Shown here: piece by piece, positions 41,797-51,800 of the stretch
Layout: each line of letters starts with the position of its first letter
Numbering within the stretch: the stretch's first letter is position 1
Program-made: the position numbers and the translations under genes
Assembly: GCA_021734785.1 (NCBI GenBank)
Contig: JAIPIF010000004.1
Coordinates: forward strand, 1-64,000
Length of the DNA stretch: 64,000 nt
Reading direction: 5' to 3'
Source of the DNA: Candidatus Altimarinota bacterium
Lineage (GTDB): Bacteria; Patescibacteriota; Gracilibacteria; UBA4473
Notes under the pieces: generated by a model
The model's database searches: none
What the model saw: the letters and a program-made list of their open reading frames with translations, nothing else
What the model was told of the DNA's origin: nothing

Positions 41797-44241
41797 TTAA
41801 GTCAGAGGAGGAGTTTCTGCTTTTTCAAACATATTTTTGTCCTTTTTATAACCATAATCTCCTGTATTCTGTACACCAGCAGTTCCCAGAATCCTCGAAA
41901 CCAACGCAGAACCCGCATCTCCTGAAAGAGCTTCACGCTGCTCCGGAGCAAGAGATCCCAGAATGCTGTTTAATTTTTTAACTTTATTTTCATCTCCCTC
42001 TGTGTTTTTAATTTCATCTGTAATTAAAAGACGAATTGTGGAGTTTGTACTCGAGCCTTCAACAGAAAACTCACTTATCCCAGAATTTTCTACCGCTTCT
42101 TTATTGTTCTCCTTCAAAGCTGCCCAATCATTTTCATCAAAATTCTGCCAGTTTTTGCGAATATTTTCTCCCGTTATTTCTAGTTCTGTACCGTACACAG
42201 ACATTTTTCCTCCTGAAATCTTAACAGCTGATTGATCAACCTTTTTCGCTCCTTCTTTCCCGTCATCGGTCTTCGAAGAAGTTTCGCTCTTGCTGGCGGT
42301 TCCAGAGGCTGGAAGCTCTTTTGTTCGGTATTCTGTCAAGAACGGATCGCCTTTGGCGTTTTCCTGCAAGACGTATTCTGTGTTTTTGCTCCACTGTTCG
42401 GTACTCACGTCTTTAAACATCTCAAACCTCCCCTGCAAGAGCCGCAACACCGCCGCATCAGAAATAGCATTTCCTCCATGACGATACAGAGTGTCGTAGA
42501 TCATTTTTGGTGTTGGCTCTGCCGGCAACATTTCGAGCTCGTCCAGGGCGGTTTTGGTCACAGCACTCGGAGGCTCCCCCATCCCCAGTTGTTCTTGCCA
42601 GGTCTGGTATTCTTGTCGTTTCCGTCGGTTGAGACTGTCACGAGCCACCATTGGGATCTGCCCAAGCGATCCGATCGAAACTTTTTCCTTGCCTGTACCC
42701 ACCGCAAAGATCGGACGATAAATCGTCGCCGCTTCCGCTGTGGTCTTGCCCAGCATTTCGACACCACTCTTGATCCCGCTGGTAATTTTTTCGGCAATAT
42801 TTCCCTGAATCGCCCAGAAGGCCGCCATCCAAAAAATCACAATCGTCGCCAGCTGCCACAGGAGGGCGTATTCTCCCTGCCCGATCTGTGAGAGCGCCGG
42901 TCCAAACCAAAACGCCTGTCCACTGGCCTCTGCCTGGGTGGAAGAAAAGGTCACCATCGCCGACAGCATGACAAAACTGATCGCAAACGCCGCCGCGATT
43001 TTGAGCGGCATGATCAGATGCGTGACAAATTTGGTCGCGAGATCTCCCGAGCCGGCCTTGCCAAATCCCATGATACTGGCGGCCACCAGCAGCGGCGAAA
43101 ACACCAGCGCCAGCCACAAGACAATCAGTCGAGCGATCAGGGCGATAAAAATCACCACCAACGCCACCAGGTACGCGATAGCCATCAGGGCAGAAAACAA
43201 CGTGTTGTCCAGCACCGCCCCGAGATTATTGAGATTTGCCGCCAGCTGGGGCAATCGTTCCAGATGCATAAACGTCGTCCCAAACGCCATGAAGAGATTG
43301 CGTCCGGGGTCCGTCTTGGACTGGATCATCCCGTTGGTTTCATTTTCTGAAAAATAGCTCTCACTCATCATAAAGAGACAGTTGTGCTGATCCGCATCGT
43401 TATTAAACTTTTCTGGTGTTCTATCATCTTCGTACTCCCTCCACGAGGGACAAAACGTATCGTTGATCTGTGCCAGCGCACTCTCACAGGAAAAGAGCTT
43501 GTCGCCTTCTTCGACGAGCAATGTGTCGTTTGCCTCGTTTGCTTGATCTATCAAATATTCTTCTGAGTTTTTACATTTTGCCCCCACACCAAATCCAATC
43601 ACATTTCCCTGACTGATAAGCTTGTTACCGGCTCTGTTTTTCAACTCCTTTTTCTTGCTTTCACTGTTGACCGGGACCCAGCTTTTTTCGGTGATGACTT
43701 TGTTGAGGGAATCGGTATCCGTGCCCTCCAGTTTGGTGTCGGCGATGCCCAGGATCGCCACGGTGCCGACATTGATGGCATCGATCACCAGTCGAAACCC
43801 CAGCAGCGAAAAGTTGATCGCCACCAGCGAGATGATAATTTTGGGAAGTTTGTCTTTGATCGTCCAGTTGCTGCCACCTCCATCTCCACGGAAGGAAGAA
43901 AACAGATTGCTAAATGCCAAGAAAACCAACACGCCGACAAACACGATGTTGACGAGATTGCGTACCCACACCCACATGGGGCGGATCGCCATCATGGCTT
44001 CCGGGCCCGTGATCATGTCCGTCCCCAGGAGCTCACCACCGAAATTGAGGAGCACCAGCGAGAGAAACGTAAAAATATTGATGATCACCGCGGCAATCTC
44101 CGCGAGTCCCTGCAGACTCTCCGAGCCCACCAGGTCCTCCACACTCTGCGCTGCGACCGTCTCAGGCAAAAAGATCGACAGACACAGAACGCCCAGACAG
44201 AGGAGCGGGAGAAGGCGGGAAACGCGGGAAAAGATTTTCAT
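41797..44241 (-). CDS. Multi-TM membrane protein resembling TrbL/VirB6 of type IV secretion
   Basis: The 814-aa protein starts with a signal-like segment (LLPLLCLGVLCLSIFLPETVA). TMs follow near residues 48-70, 92-114 and 132-158. A polar Cys-containing loop comes next (about 165-340), then a dense block of TMs (about 350-480: LVALVVIFIALIARLIVLWL and neighbours). The long C-terminal tail is soluble (about 490-814). This pattern of a signal, five to seven TMs and a large cytoplasmic tail is that of TrbL/VirB6 channel proteins. No VirB4, VirD4 or PrgI gene is nearby, so the role in secretion is inferred. It sits between two proteins of unknown function in the giant-protein locus. Confidence 0.6.
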   Translation of the reverse strand: MKIFSRVSRLLPLLCLGVLCLSIFLPETVAAQSVEDLVGSESLQGLAEIAAVIINIFTFLSLVLLNFGGELLGTDMITGPEAMMAIRPMWVWVRNLVNIVFVGVLVFLAFSNLFSSFRGDGGGSNWTIKDKLPKIIISLVAINFSLLGFRLVIDAINVGTVAILGIADTKLEGTDTDSLNKVITEKSWVPVNSESKKKELKNRAGNKLISQGNVIGFGVGAKCKNSEEYLIDQANEANDTLLVEEGDKLFSCESALAQINDTFCPSWREYEDDRTPEKFNNDADQHNCLFMMSESYFSENETNGMIQSKTDPGRNLFMAFGTTFMHLERLPQLAANLNNLGAVLDNTLFSALMAIAYLVALVVIFIALIARLIVLWLALVFSPLLVAASIMGFGKAGSGDLATKFVTHLIMPLKIAAAFAISFVMLSAMVTFSSTQAEASGQAFWFGPALSQIGQGEYALLWQLATIVIFWMAAFWAIQGNIAEKITSGIKSGVEMLGKTTAEAATIYRPIFAVGTGKEKVSIGSLGQIPMVARDSLNRRKRQEYQTWQEQLGMGEPPSAVTKTALDELEMLPAEPTPKMIYDTLYRHGGNAISDAAVLRLLQGRFEMFKDVSTEQWSKNTEYVLQENAKGDPFLTEYRTKELPASGTASKSETSSKTDDGKEGAKKVDQSAVKISGGKMSVYGTELEITGENIRKNWQNFDENDWAALKENNKEAVENSGISEFSVEGSSTNSTIRLLITDEIKNTEGDENKVKKLNSILGSLAPEQREALSGDAGSALVSRILGTAGVQNTGDYGYKKDKNMFEKAETPPLT

Positions 44242-44259
44242 GACAAAATAAATCCCGCG

Positions 44260-44288
44260 ATTGTACCAGAAATATTGCGCAAAAGCAA
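44260..44288 (-). promoter_or_regulatory. Promoter of the TrbL-like gene
   Basis: Minus-strand TTGCTT (44283-44288) and TACAAT (44260-44265) are 17 nt apart, with an extended TGG before the -10 box. Confidence 0.55.
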
Positions 44289-44304
44289 GTCCGAAGCGTC
44301 TTTT

Positions 44305-46110
44305 TTAGTCTGAAACCTGAAGGAGAATCCGCTTTTCTTCTGGCAGGCTCGAAAAGAGTTGGTTGAATTCGTCTTTGGTAAATTCCAATTCCTCTCTTTT
44401 TTTCGGTTTTTCGCCCTTGGGGGCTGCCTTTTTTCGTTCTTCGTATTTGGCTTTTTTGTCATCCGCGATGGAAAAGAATTTTTTCTTCACGTCTTTTTTT
44501 TGAGAAGCTTTCAGCCCTTCAAATGTTTTGACCTGTTCATCACTCCAACCAAATTTCTTTTTTCCCCACTTTTTTATTTTTCGCTTAAAGCGTTTGAAGT
44601 TGTTTTTCAGGGAATCCAGGCTTTTGAAGGGCAAAAGAGAAAACTTTTTTACTTTTTCTCCTTTTTCCTTCCACCAGTCTCGCTGAATAATTCCTCGAAG
44701 CTTGACGATGCCGGAGGTGAGGAGAAACGTCAACACCGTCACCAACAGGGCATTTTTGGTCAGTCCCATCCCCAATATCCGGCGAATGCCGGTTTTTTCC
44801 TTTGTATTTAAATCTTGCAGATCTTCGTTGGAAATTTTCGTTTCATCCAAAACGTCCGTCTCCAGATCCAAAGTTTCCATTTCTCCATTTTGCTTTTTGG
44901 CCAATGCGAGAGAGAATTGCTTTTCAAATTCCTGCTGAAGCGCTTCTGGACGGTCCTCATGCAGAAAAAAGACCATGATCTCATTGTACGCAGAGGTCGC
45001 AATCATTTGCTTAATTTCATTGGGCGCAAACTGATCAGACAGCGTTCCTTTTCCTTCATTGATGCGACGGAGTCGATCATCAAATTCTTTGTCCGAAAGC
45101 TGAATCTCCTCTTCGGCCTTGACTACAAATTCAGCGGCTTTTTGGAGTTCATCTGCGGGAAAGGTCGGCGGCGTGTCAAAAACCGCTTCTTGTTTTTGGT
45201 ACAGCAAAATCGCATCGATCACACTATTGAGTTTGGGGTCCAGTGGAAATTCTTCTCGGAGACGAAAAATGTCTTTGTCCTCCAGCAATGTTTCTCGCTG
45301 CTGCTCCGGCACATCACTGCCATGCCGCAGAATGTCATACACAGAAGAGGCATTTTTATCCTGTTTGCTTTTTTCAATCGCTTTGAAAAAAGAACCCGGA
45401 TCGTCGATCATCCGGATGACAAGCTCTGGCGCCATCACGGATGCCCCCACTCCAATGGTATTTCCTGCTGCCCGTGCGAGATCACTAACTGTATTGGTAA
45501 GGGTCGGCTGCGTAAGAATCGCTCCCACGAGTCCCCATTTGATTGCTCCAGCCAGGCGGGCTTTTGTGCCGCCCTTGGTATCCATCCATCCCAGGGTCGC
45601 GGTGATGGCGGCGACTTTTGCATTATTTTCATCAAACAGTTTTCCCATTGCCTCTTGCCACGTTTTTTGGGCCGACACTCGATCAAGATGTTTGTTTAGT
45701 TTGCTCTCTTCCCAAAATTCTCCCAGAGCCGAATCTTCCCCCATGATGGCCTGAATTTTCTCTTCAAATAGTGCACTGGCATCCTTCGGTGTCATCGATT
45801 CAAAATCAATATTTTTGAGTTTTTCGATATTGGCTTCGGCACCGACTTTTCCAAACCACTCCTCGAGCCATCCAGTCACCATTTTGACCTCCGCTGCCTC
45901 CGCTGTCTCAGGGATGGTATCGGGAGCAGTCCCCGTTACCTCTTCCTTGAGCTTGTCTTTTTCAATATTTGTCCCCAAATCGGCAATGCCCCGGCTCGTT
46001 TTTTCGCCCAGAATATTGTCCACCGTTTCTGATGTTTTCTCCGCACCACTCTGTTGCCAGATCACCTGGGGAATGTGGGGAAAAGAAAATGGGGAAAAAA
46101 GTGTTTTCAT
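44305..46110 (-). CDS. Hypothetical protein with central hydrophobic segment and basic tail (601 aa)
   Basis: The protein lacks a signal peptide. The first ~190 residues are polar. A moderately hydrophobic, Gly/Ala-rich region lies at about 185-245. A TM is likely at about 443-465 (NALLVTVLTFLLTSGIV). The last ~130 residues are very Lys-rich (KKWGKKKFGWSDEQVK and similar). No family is recognised. It begins 4 nt after the stop of the PH-like membrane gene, so the two are cotranscribed. Its place next to the TrbL-like gene suggests a shared membrane machine, but nothing in the sequence proves this. Confidence 0.7.
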   Translation of the reverse strand: MKTLFSPFSFPHIPQVIWQQSGAEKTSETVDNILGEKTSRGIADLGTNIEKDKLKEEVTGTAPDTIPETAEAAEVKMVTGWLEEWFGKVGAEANIEKLKNIDFESMTPKDASALFEEKIQAIMGEDSALGEFWEESKLNKHLDRVSAQKTWQEAMGKLFDENNAKVAAITATLGWMDTKGGTKARLAGAIKWGLVGAILTQPTLTNTVSDLARAAGNTIGVGASVMAPELVIRMIDDPGSFFKAIEKSKQDKNASSVYDILRHGSDVPEQQRETLLEDKDIFRLREEFPLDPKLNSVIDAILLYQKQEAVFDTPPTFPADELQKAAEFVVKAEEEIQLSDKEFDDRLRRINEGKGTLSDQFAPNEIKQMIATSAYNEIMVFFLHEDRPEALQQEFEKQFSLALAKKQNGEMETLDLETDVLDETKISNEDLQDLNTKEKTGIRRILGMGLTKNALLVTVLTFLLTSGIVKLRGIIQRDWWKEKGEKVKKFSLLPFKSLDSLKNNFKRFKRKIKKWGKKKFGWSDEQVKTFEGLKASQKKDVKKKFFSIADDKKAKYEERKKAAPKGEKPKKREELEFTKDEFNQLFSSLPEEKRILLQVSD

Positions 46111-46114
46111 AGCT

Positions 46115-46633
46115 TCAAAGTTTGAGCGCCCGGATCCAGAGATCGGTCAGGCTTTCTTTTTTGTCTGGGAGTTCAGAAATTTCCATTTGGCGAAAATTCT
46201 GGCGAAAAAAATCCGGTCCGTGCTCCCCCATTTGCAGCGTCACTCGGGGCTGGGCACGGCTTTTGAGTTCGAGATTGACCACCGAAACCGTCCGGTCATA
46301 CACAAACCAGTACCCCTCGATTTGCTCGCGGGGAAAAACGCGTCCCCCAGCGACCACTCCGTTTGAAAATACTTCGATGTCCTGTTCTTCGCTGCCTTTT
46401 CGATGGCTCCAAAAATACAACGCCGCGGCCAAAAAAAGTACCGTCGCCGTCGTCCATCCCCACTGAGGATCATCGATAATCGCCCACAGTCCGCCGCCAA
46501 AGATCACCAGAGAAAAAAGACCAATCCAGATCCACCCCCGTTCGTGCGGATGGTAGTCAAACGCTCGCCACTCGAAGAGTTTTTCTCCGGGCTGGAACGG
46601 AACGTTTTTGGAGGCAGCAGAAGAGTTTTCCAT
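46115..46633 (-). CDS. Two-TM membrane protein with PH-like cytoplasmic domain
   Basis: The 172-aa protein has two TMs close together (about 33-51 GWIWIGLFSLVIFGGGLWA and 58-76). A soluble domain follows with alternating strands (DIEVFSNGVVAGGRVFPREQ and similar). This hairpin plus PH-like domain is common in small uncharacterised membrane proteins of this lineage. A related layout is seen at 61776. ATG 46633 is preferred to TTG 46645 because a TTGAAA-17-TACAAT promoter ends 15 nt upstream. It is the first gene of a two-gene unit with the 601-aa protein. Confidence 0.7.
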   Translation of the reverse strand: MENSSAASKNVPFQPGEKLFEWRAFDYHPHERGWIWIGLFSLVIFGGGLWAIIDDPQWGWTTATVLFLAAALYFWSHRKGSEEQDIEVFSNGVVAGGRVFPREQIEGYWFVYDRTVSVVNLELKSRAQPRVTLQMGEHGPDFFRQNFRQMEISELPDKKESLTDLWIRALKL

Positions 46634-46648
46634 GACAAAAGTCAAGAA

Positions 46649-46677
46649 ATTGTATCACAGACTCCGTTTTTTTTCAA
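46649..46677 (-). promoter_or_regulatory. Promoter of the PH-like/601-aa unit
   Basis: Minus-strand TTGAAA (46672-46677) and TACAAT (46649-46654) are 17 nt apart. Confidence 0.6.
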
Positions 46678-46696
46678 GCCAGAAAGCACGAAATCC

Positions 46697-47641
46697 TCAT
46701 GCGGAGAGCTTGGTCCCGGCCCGAATCAGTTTTTGATTGAGATCGAGTCCAGCCAGCCGACAGTCCTGATCGATCACGGAGCGAGAAATGACGCAGTTTT
46801 CAAGCCGCGTTCCCGGGTACACAATCACCTCGTGCAGTGTGCAATTTTTGACGACCGCTCCCTCTCCGAGAAACACTTTTCCTGAAAATCGATTGTTGTA
46901 CTGACGGACGTTTTGCCCCAAAAGAAGTGGCAGCAATTGCAATTTTTGGTGTGCCGCGAGGTAGGTATCAAAACTCCCTACATCAAACCATTCCCCCTCC
47001 ACTTCTGTGACCGAAACCGGGACGTCTGAACGCAAGAGTTCGGGAAAAATTCCCCCCAGGGCGTCTGGAGATTTTTTGGCAACGGAGTGAAGCGATTGCA
47101 GGAGCTGTTTTCCCAGGGAAAGAAAACCCGTGGAAACAAGCGTGGACGCGGGCTTCTCCGGTTTTTCAACGAAAGCAGTGACCCGACCTTCCTCCTGCTC
47201 GACAACTCCAAATTTTCGCGCTTCATCCAGCGAGTCCACGGAACGAACCGCTATTCGCGCTTCATCTTCTGAACAAAAAAGTTGTTCTATCCTGAGCTGC
47301 GGCAACAGATTGTCTCCTGCGAGAATAAGCAGCGATTCATCGATTTCAAGCTCCTTTGCCGCGGCAGAAATCGCTCCCAGTGCGCCGAGCTTTTGGCCCT
47401 CTGAATGCGCGTCCTCACAAAAAATAGTCGCCCGCGATCGGCCGATGCGGGAAAGTTCTTTTTGAAAGTCGGATTCAAATTTTGAATTGGTCAAAATCAC
47501 AGTTTCAATCTCTGGAGGAATTTTTTCAAGAATCTGTGCCAAGATCGTCTGACCATTGAGAAGAAGAAGCGGTTTGGCATGCCGCTCAGACAGCGGCCAG
47601 AGCCGTGTCGCAAACCCGCCAGCCAGCACAAAGGCTTTCAT
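46697..47641 (-). CDS. Sugar-phosphate nucleotidyltransferase (NDP-sugar pyrophosphorylase)
   Basis: The 314-aa protein starts MKAFVLAGGFATRLWPLSER, the nucleotide-binding loop of the family, followed by KPLLLLNG with the catalytic Lys. LILAGDNLL is the metal/NDP-binding motif, and FVEKPEKP and EGEWFDVGSFDTYLAA are typical later blocks. A left-handed-helix-like C terminus (hexad repeats such as EGAVVKNCTLHEVIVYPGTR) is short. These enzymes activate sugar phosphates with NTP. Mannose-1-P or glucose-1-P is possible, but the substrate cannot be chosen from sequence. The ATG at 47641 is chosen because the longer frame runs through a terminator. Confidence 0.88.
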   Translation of the reverse strand: MKAFVLAGGFATRLWPLSERHAKPLLLLNGQTILAQILEKIPPEIETVILTNSKFESDFQKELSRIGRSRATIFCEDAHSEGQKLGALGAISAAAKELEIDESLLILAGDNLLPQLRIEQLFCSEDEARIAVRSVDSLDEARKFGVVEQEEGRVTAFVEKPEKPASTLVSTGFLSLGKQLLQSLHSVAKKSPDALGGIFPELLRSDVPVSVTEVEGEWFDVGSFDTYLAAHQKLQLLPLLLGQNVRQYNNRFSGKVFLGEGAVVKNCTLHEVIVYPGTRLENCVISRSVIDQDCRLAGLDLNQKLIRAGTKLSA

Positions 47642-47667
47642 GCGCCGGGATTGTGCCAGACTTTGGG

Positions 47668-47707
47668 ACAAAAAAAAAGCCCACCCCCGCAGGGACAGGC
47701 TTTTTGA
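47668..47707 (-). terminator. Intrinsic terminator after the cysteine-containing secreted protein gene
   Basis: On the minus strand AAAAAGCC and GGCTTTTT arms enclose a GC-rich core (TGTCCCTGCGGGGGTG), followed by a long T-run. It lies between the secreted-protein stop at 47724 and the pyrophosphorylase start at 47641. The A-rich 5' arm may make it bidirectional. Confidence 0.7.
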
Positions 47708-47723
47708 GACAAATTCCTCTCCA

Positions 47724-48812
47724 TTATCGTGAACCTCCAAAGGGATCCACAAAGCGGAATTTCAATAATTTTTCGATGGCGCTGCGATTTTGGGTTTTCA
47801 CCTTTTGGACGCCTTCCGTCATGGGCATCATTTTCTTTCCCTCTGGGTTTGTCTGAATCTTGGTGCCACGAAAGGGCTGCCGTCGCAAGTACGATCGATC
47901 GCGCACTGGACGCTCAACTTCACCAGATTCAATCGTCGAGCGCTGAATGGGCTGTCGGTGTTTTTGGACAGGAATTTCCGTCGAGGACTCCAGCATTCCG
48001 CTTCCCTTACATGCCCAAATTGGACACCCTTTTTCATCCTTCCCTTTTGGATACAAGGCCCCTTTGCCAGCGGCACAGAAGTCTGAACTGGGAGAATTCA
48101 TACACATTGGTAACGTTTCTTTAGAAGGGTACACTTCTTCTTTTTCTTCAACGGCGATTGGAAGAACCTCATCCCGCGGCGGACGTCCAAGTTTTTGATG
48201 TTCTCGCTCATCAGAGAAATACTCCAAACATTTGGGTTCTTTTTTTTCAAAACAAAACATTTTTGTACAGGCCATCCTTCCGTTTTCGCCTATTTTACAT
48301 TTGTTACATCCATCAAAGTAAACCTGGCAATCATTCGGTATTTCTCCGGATGTATCATCCGTTCCCTCTTCTGAAGGGGGGAGAAGAAGCATCTTTGAGG
48401 GAGGCACTCTCCGCGGCGGCATCATATCCTGCCGATCTTTGGGGTTCATTTCTTTCCAGTCTTCTCGATACTCTGCCTGCGTTTCTTTGGCGTCTTCCCA
48501 GCGTTCTTTGAGATATTCTTTTTCTGTCTCTTTTCTTGATTCTTCGGCATCCTCTGCCCCAGTCAGGGCATCGTAGCGAGCCCGAATCCAATTAAAAAAC
48601 GTTTGTCTTTTGGCGTCTTCCTCTGCTTTTCGCTCTTCGGCACGTACCCGTCGATATCGGTCAAATTGGTCTCGATCGAGACGATCATAATAATCATACA
48701 GCGCTTCTGTCTCACCACGAACGGGAAGGTTGTGCGCTTCGTAGTCCAATGCCGACGCCAGGGAAGGAACCAGCATTGCTACCGCCAGAAACAAGGGGAT
48801 CATTTTTTTCAT
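47724..48812 (-). CDS. Secreted cysteine-containing protein of unknown function
   Basis: The 362-aa protein has a signal peptide (MKKMIPLFLAVAMLVPSLASA). A highly charged helical region follows (about 25-140, rich in Asp/Glu/Arg). Two Cys motifs come next: NDCQVYFDGCNKCKIGENG near 163-181 with MACTKMFCFEKKEPKC after it, and DFCAAGKG with KGCPIWACKG near 245-275. The Cys-rich parts probably form disulfide-stabilised small domains outside the cell. The tail is basic. I do not recognise a named family. ATG 48812 is chosen because it opens the signal peptide; a promoter lies at 48849-48879. Confidence 0.75.
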   Translation of the reverse strand: MKKMIPLFLAVAMLVPSLASALDYEAHNLPVRGETEALYDYYDRLDRDQFDRYRRVRAEERKAEEDAKRQTFFNWIRARYDALTGAEDAEESRKETEKEYLKERWEDAKETQAEYREDWKEMNPKDRQDMMPPRRVPPSKMLLLPPSEEGTDDTSGEIPNDCQVYFDGCNKCKIGENGRMACTKMFCFEKKEPKCLEYFSDEREHQKLGRPPRDEVLPIAVEEKEEVYPSKETLPMCMNSPSSDFCAAGKGALYPKGKDEKGCPIWACKGSGMLESSTEIPVQKHRQPIQRSTIESGEVERPVRDRSYLRRQPFRGTKIQTNPEGKKMMPMTEGVQKVKTQNRSAIEKLLKFRFVDPFGGSR

Positions 48813-48848
48813 GAGAGGGGGGGATAAAAAAGACGGTCTCACACAAAG

Positions 48849-48879
48849 AATATACAGCAAAACGCCCTTTTTGTGACAA
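48849..48879 (-). promoter_or_regulatory. Possible promoter of the cysteine-containing secreted protein gene
   Basis: Minus-strand TTGTCA (48874-48879) and TATATT (48849-48854) are 19 nt apart. Confidence 0.35.
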
Positions 48880-48882
48880 CTT

Positions 48883-51800
48883 TTATTGCAAAATCTTTGA
48901 AATTTCTTTTTCGAGCAGAGCTGTTTTTTGCAAACGAAACGGCAGCGTCACTGTCTGGCCATTGATCTGAACGCGTACAGAAACAGCCGAGGGGCTTTCC
49001 GATTTCTGCTGAAAAAGGAGTTTTTTGAGTGCGTCCACTTGTGATTTTTTTGTGTTGTGAGGGATGCGAATGAAAAAGGGTTTTGAAGCCGTCGTCTCCG
49101 AAGCCTGTTCTCCGGCAAAGGTATGTGTCCGCTGAACTTTTGTGAGATCTCCAGATTTGAGTTCGTCAGCGATGAGGTTCAAAACGCCATCGCGTTCTTC
49201 AATTTTGCCCCGTACACGCAGAAAGGCATCCACCTCAAAAACCGAAGAATGCGCGTGCTGATAGATCTGCGGAAATACCGCCACTTCGATTTTGCCCGAC
49301 GTGTCTTCAAGCGAAAGAATGGCCATCGGCTTCCCTTTTTTGGTCATGATGCGGCGGACATTTGTCACCAAGCCATGAATGGTGCGCTTTTTTTTCAAAT
49401 CTTCTTCGGGAGAAAGTTTGCCAATCAGCTTTCCAAATTTGTCGAAATATTCTGCCAATCCCTTGAGCGGATGATCGGAAACAAACAGTCCCAGACTCTC
49501 CCGTTCCCACTGGAGAATATCTTCTTTGCTGGCCTCTGAATCACGGAGGGTGAAATCCACCGCTGTCTCATCCGATCCACCAAAAAGCCCCATTTGTCCC
49601 GCCGTTTTCTTTTCCTGAAATTCACGAGCATACTGAGACAGATCGTCGAGCGAATCCACCACAGCCTTCCGATCTCCAAACGCATCAAACGCACCCGAAA
49701 AAGCAAGCGCTTCCAGCGTTTTTTTGTTCAAGAGTTTCTGAGGAACGCGCTTGGCAAAATCCTGCAAGGATTCAAACACGCCATTTCGCTGCCGTTCAAA
49801 AATGATTTGGTCAACGGTTTCTTCCCCGAGCCCCTTGATCGCGGTCAGACCGAAACGGATCTTTTGCTGCGTTTCCTCTCCAGAAATATTCGTTTGACCC
49901 GTCCCTGCTCCCTCGGAGACCACGGTAAAGTGCGAGCCAGATTCATTGACCGAGGGGGGCAAAACCTCAATCCCCATTTCGGTGCACTCATTCATCTCTA
50001 GGACAATCCGATCCGTATTACTGCGGTCAGTGGTCATCATCGCCGCCATAAATTCGACCGGATAATTGGCTCGCAGATAGGCGGTCTCGTACGCAATACG
50101 GGCGTAGCAGACAGCATGAGAACGATTGAATCCGTATCCGGCAAATGGAACGACAATTTCATCGAACATTTTGATGGCGAGCTTTTCGTCATGGCCATTT
50201 TTTTGGGATCCCTCAATGAATTTTTTGCGCTGCTCTGCCAAAAGTCCGACCTTCTTTTTTCCGATGGCTTTTCGAAGGATATCGGCCTGCCCGAGAGAAA
50301 AACCAGCAAAATCCTGAGCAATCCGCATCACCTGCTCCTGGTACACGGCAATGCCATAGGTTTTTTCGAGGATGGGCTCGAGTATCGGATGTAAATATTT
50401 TACTTTTTTTGTACCGTGTTTTCCCTCGATGTACGTCGGGATGTATTCCATCGGTCCGGGACGATACAGCGCATTCATCGCCACCAAATCTTCAAATTCC
50501 GTTGGCTTTAGCTCTTTCAGGTACCGACGCATGCCGGCTGATTCAAACTGGAAAACGCCCGTGGTCTCCCCCGCAGCAAAAATTTCAAACGTTTTTTGGT
50601 CATCAATCGGAATTTTGGGAAGATCAATTTCCGTGCCGGTTGTCACGCGAATGTGATCCATGGCTTTTTCGAGGATCGAGAGGTTTCGCAGGCCGAGAAA
50701 ATCCATTTTCAAGAGTCCCAGATGCTCCAGCTGCTGGTACGGAAATTGGGTAATTTTGACCGTCTCCGTCCCGGGCGCCCACTGCAGCGCTGTATGGGCG
50801 GTCAACTCTTCGTTGCCGATGATCACCGCACAGGCATGGACCGAGACATGGCGCACACAGCCTTCGAGCTTTCGTGCCACGTCGTACACTTTTTTGAGAT
50901 GGGATTTTGACCCGAGCAGTGTTTTGAAATCCGATACGTCCAGCGCCTCAGAGAGCTGAAATCCCGGGCGGTTGGGCAGGAGTTTTGTCAGCGCGTTCAT
51001 TTCCGCAAAGGGCACCCCGTGCGCCCGCCCGACATCCTTGAGGGCAGCTTTGGCCGACAGCGTCCCAAACGTACAGACTTTGGAAACTTTTTCCGTGCCG
51101 TATTTTTCGGTGACGTACTGAAGGACTTCTCCCCGACGCTCGTCACTGAAATCGATGTCGATATCCGGCATCGAGATGCGTTCGGGATTGAGGAATCGCT
51201 CGAAAAGGAGCTCAAATCTGAGTGGATCGACGGTGGTGATCTCGAGCAAGTACGAAACAATGGATCCTGCAGCCGAACCGCGACCTGGGCCCACCGCAAT
51301 TCCATTTTTTTTGGCAAACTGGATGAAATCCTGCACGATGAGAAAGTACGCATCAAACCCCATGTTGCTGATCACGGCCAGCTCATAATCCAGTCGTTCT
51401 TGGATGGTTTCACGAAACAGCGGTTCTTTTTGGATATCCTCGGCGTATAATCGATCGATGGCCAATTCACAGTTCTTGCGAAGCTGCGAAGCCTCTGTCT
51501 CTCCCTCCGGAACCGTGAAGTGTGGAAGCAGATTTTGGTCAAACGAAAGTTTCAGCGAAATGGACTCGGCGATCTGAAGGGTGTTTTTTCGAGCCTGTTC
51601 CCGCACTTCGGGGGAGATGCCTGAAAGATTTTTTTCCAATTCCTCCCAGGATTTGAACCAATTTTTTGTCAGAATTTTTTCACGTCCGTCATCAGAAATT
51701 TGCTGGTTTTTTCCGATGCAGTACAGCGTCTCGGCAGCTTCTTCGTCCTCAGGAAGTGCATACCGGGCATCAGAGGTAATGACGAGCGGGAGGGAAAATT

